7,983 nt of DNA from Rhodoferax sp. (GTDB lineage Bacteria; Pseudomonadota; Gammaproteobacteria; Burkholderiales; Burkholderiaceae_C). Below, in pieces: positions 1 to 5,409 of this stretch (positions within the stretch are counted from its first letter, which is position 1; each line of letters starts with the position of its first letter). Under the pieces are notes generated by a model. It worked only from the letters and a program-made list of their open reading frames with translations, was not told the DNA's origin and ran no database searches. The DNA lies in NCBI GenBank assembly GCA_016463455.1, contig JAEMRG010000086.1, forward strand, positions 1 to 7,983. The letters are read 5' to 3'. A program made the translations under genes and the position numbers.

Positions 1-1689
1 ACGGTGCTGGCCTTGCTGGTGAGCTGGCTGGTTTCTGTGTACTTCGTTCCCTACCTGGGCACGGTATTACTCAAGGCCAAAAGCAAGACGGAGCAAGCGC
101 AACATGAGGAGGTATTCGATACCCCGTTTTACAACGCATTCAGGCGCACGGTGAACTGGTGCGTGGCGCATCGCTGGACCACGATTGGGGTGATGCTGCT
201 GACGTTTGCGCTGGGTATCGTCGGCATGGGCCGGGTGCAGCAGCAGTTTTTCCCGGACTCGAGCCGGCCTGAAGTGATGATGGATGTGTGGTTTGCCGAG
301 GGCACCTCGATTGCCGCCAATGAGGAGGTCAGTCGGCGCATCGAGGCGCGCCTGATGCAAGAGAGTGGCGTGGTCAATGTGGCGACCTGGATCGGCTCGG
401 GTGTGCCGCGTTTTTACTTGCCTTTGGATGCGATATTTCAACAGTCCAATGTGTCGCAATTCATTGTGTTGCCCGTAGATTTGAAGCGGCGTGAAAGCCT
501 GCGTATCCAGCTGCCGACCCTGATGGCCCAGGAGTTTCCTGAGGTGCGGGCGCGCGTGAAAATTTTGCCTAATGGCCCGCCGGTGGCCTACCCGGTGCAG
601 TTCCGCGTGATCGGGCCGGACGCCGGCCAGTTACGGCTGCGTGCCAACGAAGTCAAAGCACAGATGCGGGCCAACCCCAATATGCGCGGCGTCAATGACA
701 ACTGGAACGAGCCGGTCAAGGTGATTCGACTGGATGTGGACCAGGCCAAGGCCCGCGCCTTGGGGGTGAGCAGCCAGTCGATTGCCCAGGCGGCCCGCAC
801 CTTGCTGTCTGGCAGCACGGTGGGCCAGTTCCGCGAGGGCGACAAGTTGATCGACATCGTGTTGCGTCAGCCCCTGTCCGAACGCAATGCGATTTCCGAT
901 ATTGGCAACGCCTATGTGCCTACGGCCAGTGGCAAGTCCATTCCGCTGACGCAAATCGCCAAACCGACCTTTGTCTGGGAGCCGGGCGTGCTGTGGCGCG
1001 AGGGGCGCGATTACGCGATCACCGTCCAGGGCGATATTGCCGAGGGCCTGCAAGGCGCTACGGTGACCGGGCAGCTGGCGCCTGAACTGCGCAAACTGGA
1101 GTCCAGCTGGGCGGCCCAAGGGCAGGGCGCTTACCGCATTCAGGTGGCCGGCGCGGTCGAAGAAAGCAGCAAGGGCTCCAGCTCTATTGCCGCCGGTATT
1201 CCCATCATGCTGTTCATCACCTTCACGCTCTTGATGCTGCAACTGCACAGTTTTAGCCGCTCGCTCTTGGTGTTCCTCACCGGCCCGCTGGGTATTGCCG
1301 GCGTCGCCGCCGCCTTGCTGAGTTTTGGGCGGCCCTTTGGCTTTGTGGCTTTGCTGGGCGTGATTGCCTTGATGGGCATGATCCAGCGTAATTCGGTGAT
1401 TTTGATCGACCAGATCGAACAAGACCGGGCCAACGGTGTACCTGCCTGGGACGCCATCGTCGAGTCGGCGGTACGCCGCTCGCGGCCTATCGTTCTCACG
1501 GCGGCCGCTGCCGTGTTGGCCATGATCCCCTTGTCGCGCTCGGTGTTCTGGGGCCCGATGGCGGTGGCCATCATGGGCGGTCTTATTGTGGCGACGGCCT
1601 TGACTTTGCTGGCTTTGCCCGCCATGTATGCCGCATGGTTCAGGGTGCGGCGCGAGCCAGTGGGCGCGCAGGCTAAAATAATCGGCTAA
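1..1689 (+). CDS. RND-family efflux pump inner-membrane subunit, C-terminal part (5' end outside window)
   Basis: Partial gene: the reading frame is open from base 1 and ends at TAA 1687-1689, giving 562 codons. The family (HAE-type, AcrB-like) exports drugs or other amphiphilic compounds by proton antiport, as trimers in the inner membrane joined to a periplasmic adaptor and an outer-membrane channel. The fragment begins in what should be TM6 (ending near residue 23), with TM7 at about residues 59-77. A large periplasmic porter/docking region follows to about 395, then five hydrophobic segments at roughly 399-417, 421-443, 448-472, 498-513 and 520-546. The family's RxRPI..T motif near TM11 is present, with Thr500 aligning by eye to AcrB Thr978. 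TM10 carries GMIQRNSVILID, with Arg463 where AcrB has Lys940. With about 470 residues missing, the full length would be near 1030, normal for the family. Overall similarity recalls TriC-like pumps, but the substrate cannot be told. The family call is firm; the subtype is inference. Confidence 0.93.
   Translation, partial: TVLALLVSWLVSVYFVPYLGTVLLKAKSKTEQAQHEEVFDTPFYNAFRRTVNWCVAHRWTTIGVMLLTFALGIVGMGRVQQQFFPDSSRPEVMMDVWFAEGTSIAANEEVSRRIEARLMQESGVVNVATWIGSGVPRFYLPLDAIFQQSNVSQFIVLPVDLKRRESLRIQLPTLMAQEFPEVRARVKILPNGPPVAYPVQFRVIGPDAGQLRLRANEVKAQMRANPNMRGVNDNWNEPVKVIRLDVDQAKARALGVSSQSIAQAARTLLSGSTVGQFREGDKLIDIVLRQPLSERNAISDIGNAYVPTASGKSIPLTQIAKPTFVWEPGVLWREGRDYAITVQGDIAEGLQGATVTGQLAPELRKLESSWAAQGQGAYRIQVAGAVEESSKGSSSIAAGIPIMLFITFTLLMLQLHSFSRSLLVFLTGPLGIAGVAAALLSFGRPFGFVALLGVIALMGMIQRNSVILIDQIEQDRANGVPAWDAIVESAVRRSRPIVLTAAAAVLAMIPLSRSVFWGPMAVAIMGGLIVATALTLLALPAMYAAWFRVRREPVGAQAKIIG
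1674..1679 (+). promoter_or_regulatory. Possible -10 box (TAAAAT) for the tRNA-Leu/tig transcript
   Basis: TAAAAT matches the sigma-70 -10 consensus at 5 of 6 positions and lies in the last codons of the efflux gene, about 90 nt before tRNA-Leu. No convincing -35 hexamer is found 16-18 nt upstream (the region is GC-rich, CGCGAG-like). It is the best -10-like hexamer I found between the end of the efflux gene and the tRNA. Weak call. Confidence 0.25.
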
Positions 1690-1695
1690 CCGATT
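1680..1695 (+). other. Hairpin spanning the efflux gene stop codon
   Basis: AATCGG (1680-1685) and CCGATT (1690-1695) form a perfect 6-bp stem. Its 4-nt loop, CTAA, holds the TAA stop codon of the efflux gene. Only TTT follows, so it is at best a weak terminator. A competing stem, CCGAT (1690-1694) with ATCGG (1703-1707), uses the same bases. Confidence 0.4.
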
Positions 1696-1767
1696 TCCAG
1701 CGATCGGCTACGCCGGCCAGCACTTTGAGGGTGTTGCGCAGTGCGCGGCGGCTTGCTGAATTTTTTT

Positions 1768-1854
1768 GCGCGGGTGGCGAAATTGGTAGACGCACCAGGT
1801 TTAGGTCCTGACGCCAGCAATGGTGTGGGGGTTCGAGTCCCCCCCCGCGCACCA
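1768..1854 (+). tRNA. tRNA-Leu, anticodon UAG
   Basis: Complete 87-nt class II tRNA. The acceptor stem GCGCGGG (1768-1774) pairs with CCCGCGC (1844-1850), followed by A73 and an encoded CCA (1852-1854). The D arm contains the usual TTGGTAGA. The anticodon loop TTTAGGT (1800-1806) gives anticodon TAG at 1802-1804, so it reads CUN leucine codons, chiefly CUA/CUG. The long variable arm forms a 5-bp stem (1812-1816 with 1821-1825, one G-T wobble) closed by a GCAA loop. The T arm is GGGGG-TTCGAGT-CCCCC (1827-1843). One oddity is a C-A mismatch at the top of the anticodon stem (C1795 with A1811, tRNA positions 27-43). A run of seven T directly precedes G1. The gene lies 93 nt upstream of tig, with no clear promoter of its own. 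Confidence 0.97.
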
Positions 1855-1882
1855 CCCAAAAGGTGCTGAGAGTCCCCTGTGA

Positions 1883-1931
1883 GGCCAGACCGGTGACCGC
1901 GCGCTGCGGCACTGTCCGGCCTTGAATTTTT
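1883..1931 (+). terminator. Long hairpin with T-rich tail between tRNA-Leu and tig (possible terminator or attenuator)
   Basis: The outer arm GGCCAGAC (1883-1890) pairs with GTCCGGCC (1914-1921), with one A-C mismatch. The inner arm GTG-A-CCGC (1893-1900) pairs with GCGGCAC (1906-1912), with one bulged A and the loop GCGCT. This makes 14 base pairs in 39 nt. TTGAATTTTTATTT follows, a U-rich but interrupted tail. The tig ribosome binding site begins 14 nt after the stem. I see no promoter between the hairpin and tig, so tig transcription probably passes through it. It could end part of the tRNA-Leu transcript or act as an mRNA leader element. The pairing is seen directly; the role is inference. 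Confidence 0.5.
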
Positions 1932-1947
1932 ATTTGGAGCACCTGTC

Positions 1948-3258
1948 ATGACGGTAGTAGTTGAAACTTTGGAAAAGTTGGAGCGCAAGATCACCCTAAA
2001 ACTGCCTGTGGATGCGGTACAAAACGAAGTGCAGGCGCGTCTGCGCAAGCTGGCCCGCACCGTGAAGATGGATGGTTTCCGCCCTGGCAAGGTGCCCATG
2101 AACGTGGTTACCCAGCGCTATGGCTACTCGGTGCACTACGAAGTGATGAACGACAAAGTCGGCCAGGCTTTTGCCCAGGCCGCTAGCGAGGCCAAACTGC
2201 GCGTTGCCGGACAACCGCGCATCAGTGAGGCCGCCGAGGCGGTGGAAGGTGCCATGGCTTTTGATGCGGTGTTCGAAGTCTTTCCGGAAGTGAAAATCGG
2301 TGACTTGGCTAGCGCTGAAGTGGAAAAAGTTGATTCTCATGTGACCGAGGCTGCGATCGACAAGACTATTGATATCCTGCGCAAACAGCGCCGTACCTTT
2401 GCCCAGCGACCCCAGGAGGCTGCAGCCCAGGACAGCGACCGTGCCACCGTGGACTTTGAAGGCAAGATCGATGGCGAGTTGTTTGATGGCGGCAAGGCCG
2501 AGGATTTCCAGTTCATTTTGGGCGACGGCCAAATGCTCAAAGAATTTGAAGAAGCCACCCGTGGTATGAAGCTGGGCGAGAGTAAGACCTTCCCCTTGGT
2601 CTTCCCCGAGGATTACCAAGGCAAAGACGTTGCGGGCCAAAGCGCCGATTTCATGGTCACGGTCAAAAAGCTGGAGGCCGCACATTTGCCCGAGGTCGAC
2701 GACGCGCTGGCCCGCAGTCTGGGTATTGCCGACGCCACCGTTGCGGCACTGCGCGAAGACATCAGCAAAAACCTGCAACGTGAAGTCAAGGCCCGCCTGC
2801 TGTCACGCAACAAGCAAGGCGTCATGGAAGCGCTGATTTCCAAATCGGAGTTAGACCTGCCCAAGGCGAGCGTTCAGGCCGAAGTGGAGCGCCTGGTCGC
2901 TGATGCTCGCGCAAACCTAAAGCAGCGCGGCATCAAGGATGCGGACAACGCGCCGATTCCCGAGGAACTGTTTACCGCGCAGGCCGAGCGCCGTGTGCGT
3001 CTGGGCCTGGTGGTGGGCGAACTGGTGCGCGCCAAGCAATTGCAGGCAACGCCAGCCCAGATCAAGCAGCACGTAGAAGAGCTGGCCTCCAGCTATGAGA
3101 ACCCTGCTGAAGTGGTCCGTTGGTACTACGGCGACCAGAACCGTATGAGTGAGGTCGAGTCCGTGGTGATCGAGAACAATGTGACGGAGTTTGTCCTGTC
3201 CCAGGTCAAGGTTACCGAGAAGGCCATCTCCTTTGACGAGTTAATGGGGCAAAATTGA
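1948..3258 (+). CDS. tig: Trigger factor, ribosome-associated chaperone and peptidyl-prolyl isomerase
   Basis: 436 residues (E. coli Tig has 432). Trigger factor binds at the ribosome exit tunnel next to L23, shelters nascent chains in the cytoplasm, and has prolyl isomerase activity. Domains in order: the N-terminal ribosome-binding domain carries the signature GFRPGKVP at residues 43-50, the same numbering as E. coli. The FKBP-type isomerase domain spans about 161-245 (from DRATVDFEGKIDGELFDGG to the MVTVKKLE end). The C-terminal SurA-like helical arms run from about 250, ending in the family-typical KVTEKAISFDELM. The start is ATG 1948, with GGAG at 1936-1939 and 8-nt spacing. It is the first gene of the tig-clpP-clpX-lon order; clpP follows after 57 nt with no T-tailed terminator, so cotranscription is likely. 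No defect is seen. Confidence 0.98.
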   Translation: MTVVVETLEKLERKITLKLPVDAVQNEVQARLRKLARTVKMDGFRPGKVPMNVVTQRYGYSVHYEVMNDKVGQAFAQAASEAKLRVAGQPRISEAAEAVEGAMAFDAVFEVFPEVKIGDLASAEVEKVDSHVTEAAIDKTIDILRKQRRTFAQRPQEAAAQDSDRATVDFEGKIDGELFDGGKAEDFQFILGDGQMLKEFEEATRGMKLGESKTFPLVFPEDYQGKDVAGQSADFMVTVKKLEAAHLPEVDDALARSLGIADATVAALREDISKNLQREVKARLLSRNKQGVMEALISKSELDLPKASVQAEVERLVADARANLKQRGIKDADNAPIPEELFTAQAERRVRLGLVVGELVRAKQLQATPAQIKQHVEELASSYENPAEVVRWYYGDQNRMSEVESVVIENNVTEFVLSQVKVTEKAISFDELMGQN

Positions 3259-3315
3259 TTTGCAGCTTGGTGCCGCGCTCTGGCGGCTCGAGCAGAAACT
3301 AACTAGGCACAAACT

Positions 3316-3939
3316 ATGAATTTCGAATTACCGGGAAGCAACTCCACCCGCGCCCTGGGCATGGTGCCCATGGTTATTGAGCAGTCGGGGCGCGGCGAGC
3401 GCTCTTACGACATTTATTCCCGTTTGCTTAAAGAGCGGGTTATTTTTCTGGTCGGGGGAGTCAATGACCAGACGGCCAATTTGGTAGTCGCCCAGTTGTT
3501 ATTCCTGGAAAGTGAAAACCCGGACAAAGATATTTCTTTCTACATCAACTCGCCCGGCGGTTCGGTGAGTGCGGGCATGGCGATTTTTGACACCATGAAT
3601 TTCATCAAGCCCGACGTGTCCACGCTGTGCATCGGCATGGCGGCCAGCATGGGCGCGTTTTTGTTGGCAGCAGGCGCCAAAGGCAAGCGTTTTTCGCTAC
3701 CCAATTCCAAAGTCATGATCCATCAGCCTCTGGGTGGCACCCAGGGTCAGGCCACGGAAATCGAAATCCATGCGCGCGAGATTCTCAAAACGCGCGAGCA
3801 GCTCAACAAAATTCTGGCAGAGCGTACCGGCCAACCCTTGGAAAAAATCGCCCGCGACACCGAGCGCGATTACTACCTGTCCGCTGACGAGGCCAAAGAC
3901 TACGGCCTGGTGGACCAGGTGATTGACAAGCGGCCCTGA
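3316..3939 (+). CDS. clpP: ATP-dependent Clp protease proteolytic subunit
   Basis: 207 residues, the same length as the E. coli precursor. ClpP forms a double heptameric ring of serine peptidase sites and degrades proteins unfolded by ClpX (or ClpA) in the cytoplasm. The catalytic triad is Ser111 (GMAASMGAF), His136 (MIHQP) and Asp185 (ERDYYLSA), identical to E. coli precursor numbering. The oxyanion-loop motif NSPGGSVSAG is at 78-87. A short N-terminal propeptide precedes VPMVIEQ, so self-cleavage near residue 14-15 is expected by analogy; the propeptide itself (MNFELPGSNSTRALG) is unlike that of E. coli. The start ATG 3316 has only a weak AGG (3305-3307) upstream. It is fixed because an in-frame TAG lies at 3304-3306 and the next ATG would remove the propeptide. 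A strong terminator follows the gene. Confidence 0.98.
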   Translation: MNFELPGSNSTRALGMVPMVIEQSGRGERSYDIYSRLLKERVIFLVGGVNDQTANLVVAQLLFLESENPDKDISFYINSPGGSVSAGMAIFDTMNFIKPDVSTLCIGMAASMGAFLLAAGAKGKRFSLPNSKVMIHQPLGGTQGQATEIEIHAREILKTREQLNKILAERTGQPLEKIARDTERDYYLSADEAKDYGLVDQVIDKRP

Positions 3940-3965
3940 GGTCACGCGCTGCCCGAGGGTAAAAC

Positions 3966-3996
3966 GGCGTCTTTCCGCCCGAAAGACGCCTTTTTT
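3966..3996 (+). terminator. Intrinsic (Rho-independent) terminator after clpP
   Basis: A perfect 10-bp stem, GGCGTCTTTC (3966-3975) with GAAAGACGCC (3981-3990), has a 5-nt CGCCC loop and is followed at once by six T, then ATTT. It sits 27 nt after the clpP stop and 45 nt before the clpX start. By shape it is a textbook terminator. It implies that clpX either depends on read-through or has its own promoter, though none is convincing in 3997-4040. Confidence 0.9.
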
Positions 3997-4040
3997 ATTT
4001 GGTTATCATTAAGACTCACCAGTTAAAGGTAAATACTTAC

Positions 4041-5306
4041 ATGGCCGAAAAAAAAGGCAATTCCAGCGAGAAGAATCTTTACTGCTCGTTTTGCGGCAAA
4101 AGTCAGCACGAGGTGAAAAAGCTGATCGCAGGCCCCTCGGTTTTTGTCTGTGACGAATGTATCGACCTGTGCAACGAGATCATCCGTGATGAATTGCCTG
4201 CGGTGTCCAGCGTTTCCAGCGGCCGCAGCGGTCTGCCCACCCCCTCCGAAATAAAAGCCAATCTGGACAACTATGTGATCGGGCAGGAGCCTGCCAAGCG
4301 CACTTTGTCGGTGGCGGTGTACAACCATTACAAGCGCTTGCGCCATCAAGAGCAGTCTAAAAAAGACGAGGTAGAGCTGAGCAAGAGCAATATCTTGCTG
4401 ATCGGGCCCACCGGCTCAGGCAAGACACTTTTGGCGCAGACCTTGGCGCGTATGCTGGATGTGCCCTTTGTGATGGCTGATGCCACGACGCTGACGGAAG
4501 CCGGGTATGTGGGCGAGGACGTGGAAAACATTGTGCTCAAGCTGCTGCAAAGCTGCAATTACGACGTCGAGCGTGCCCAGCGTGGCATTGTGTACATCGA
4601 CGAAATCGACAAAATTTCCCGCAAGTCTGACAACCCCTCGATTACGCGCGATGTATCGGGCGAGGGCGTCCAGCAGGCATTGCTCAAGCTGATTGAAGGC
4701 ACGATGGCCAGCGTGCCACCCCAGGGCGGGCGTAAGCACCCCAACCAAGACTTTGTGCAGATCGATACCACCAACATCTTGTTTATTTGCGGCGGCGCGT
4801 TTGCCGGCTTGGAAAAAGTGATCGAAAACCGAACCCAGTCTTCGGGCATCGGGTTTAGCGCCACGGTGATGAGCAAAGCGCAGCGCAGCTTGACCGAGGT
4901 GTTTAAGGATGTGGAGCCCGAGGACTTGATCAAATTCGGCTTGATTCCCGAGTTGGTCGGTCGTATGCCCGTGGTGGCTACCCTGGCCGAGCTCACCGAA
5001 GACGCCATGGTACAAATTTTGACCGAGCCCAAAAACGCCTTGGTTAAGCAATATGCCAAATTAATCGCCATGGAAGGCGCAGAGCTGGAGATCCGGCCCG
5101 AAGCGCTGCGCGCCATCGCCAAGCGCGCCCTGGCCCGCAAAACCGGTGCGCGTGGCTTGCGCTCCATTTTGGAGCAGTCGCTGATCAACACCATGTACGA
5201 TTTGCCCGACTCTAATGAGGTAGAAAAAGTGGTGGTGGATGCCTCGACGATTGAGGAAAACCACCCCCCCTTGCTGGTGTACCGTGAGGTCGCCAAAAAG
5301 GCGTGA
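4041..5306 (+). CDS. clpX: ClpX, AAA+ unfoldase subunit of the ClpXP protease
   Basis: 421 residues (E. coli has 424). ClpX is a hexameric ATPase that recognises tags such as ssrA, unfolds substrates and threads them into ClpP. The N-terminal zinc-binding domain has four cysteines (C15, C18, C37, C40). The AAA+ module shows Walker A GPTGSGKT (122-129), pore-1 loop GYVG (155-158), Walker B IVYIDEID (183-190), RKH loop (231-233), the IGF loop that docks ClpP (270-272), arginine finger Arg308 (ELVGRMP) and sensor-2 Arg371 (GARGLR). The presence of IGF supports partnership with the adjacent ClpP. ATG 4041 is chosen because the protein then begins with MAEKKG, normal for the family; AAAGG at 4025-4029 is the likely ribosome binding site, with long (11-nt) spacing. 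An upstream in-frame TTG at 3999 lies in the terminator tail and was rejected. Codons 3-5 form an 8-A tract. Confidence 0.98.
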   Translation: MAEKKGNSSEKNLYCSFCGKSQHEVKKLIAGPSVFVCDECIDLCNEIIRDELPAVSSVSSGRSGLPTPSEIKANLDNYVIGQEPAKRTLSVAVYNHYKRLRHQEQSKKDEVELSKSNILLIGPTGSGKTLLAQTLARMLDVPFVMADATTLTEAGYVGEDVENIVLKLLQSCNYDVERAQRGIVYIDEIDKISRKSDNPSITRDVSGEGVQQALLKLIEGTMASVPPQGGRKHPNQDFVQIDTTNILFICGGAFAGLEKVIENRTQSSGIGFSATVMSKAQRSLTEVFKDVEPEDLIKFGLIPELVGRMPVVATLAELTEDAMVQILTEPKNALVKQYAKLIAMEGAELEIRPEALRAIAKRALARKTGARGLRSILEQSLINTMYDLPDSNEVEKVVVDASTIEENHPPLLVYREVAKKA

Positions 5307-5358
5307 GCGGATTGCGCGCGGTCCCGGGCAGCTTTTGGACTGTTTGATCGCCGCCATG

Positions 5359-5386
5359 CTTGAAATTTCAGAAAACCAGACCATAT
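5359..5386 (+). promoter_or_regulatory. Heat-shock (sigma-32/RpoH) promoter for lon
   Basis: CTTGAAA at 5359-5365 is a full match to the sigma-32 -35 consensus. After a 13-nt spacer, GACCATAT (5379-5386) matches the -10 consensus CCCCATNT at 6 of 8 positions, counting the N. Spacing equals that of known sigma-32 promoters such as E. coli dnaK P1. Transcription would start near 5392-5394, leaving a short leader that holds the lon ribosome binding site. lon is a classic RpoH-regulon gene in E. coli. The sequence match is seen; promoter activity is inferred. Confidence 0.75.
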
Positions 5387-5400
5387 CCAGCAGATAGAAA

Positions 5401-5404
5401 AGGA
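5401..5404 (+). promoter_or_regulatory. Ribosome binding site of lon
   Basis: AGGA, within GAAAAGGA (5397-5404), lies 5 nt before ATG 5410. It supports that start and is the clearest Shine-Dalgarno-like site in the window along with the GGAG of tig. Confidence 0.7.
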
Positions 5405-5409
5405 TTTTT

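Noticed and set aside
631..1422. 263-codon open frame on the minus strand inside the efflux gene
   Set aside because: It lies fully antisense to a clear RND coding region; the translation is Gln/His/Gly/Arg-rich with no recognisable motif, as expected for a shadow frame in GC-rich DNA.
1718..1767. CAGCA/TGCTG stem plus T7 before tRNA-Leu as a terminator of the efflux gene
   Set aside because: The stem is only 5 bp with a 31-nt loop and the T run directly abuts the tRNA; too weak to annotate.
1861..1944. AGGTGCT (1861-1867) complementary to AGCACCT (1938-1944) overlapping the tig ribosome binding site
   Set aside because: A 7-base match about 70 nt apart is not unlikely by chance in a region this size, and the local 39-nt hairpin is much stronger.
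1686..2099. Minus-strand open frame across tRNA-Leu and the tig start
   Set aside because: It runs through a complete tRNA gene and the tig N-terminus; the GGTRTPTP-like peptide is simply the reverse of the tRNA sequence, a well-known false protein call.
1996..2778. 260-codon minus-strand open frame opposite tig
   Set aside because: Antisense to a conserved gene, no family resemblance, and no need for a second product.
3240..3256. CCCCATTA on the minus strand as a sigma-32 -10 box
   Set aside because: No CTTGAAA-like -35 at the right distance on that strand and no minus-strand gene.
3272..3287. GCCGC/GCGGC hairpin between tig and clpP as a terminator
   Set aside because: Only 5 bp with no T tract after it; more likely incidental in GC-rich spacer.
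3999..4040. N-terminal extension of clpX from TTG 3999
   Set aside because: It would begin in the T tail of the clpP terminator and add 14 residues absent from the ClpX family; ATG 4041 gives the normal start.
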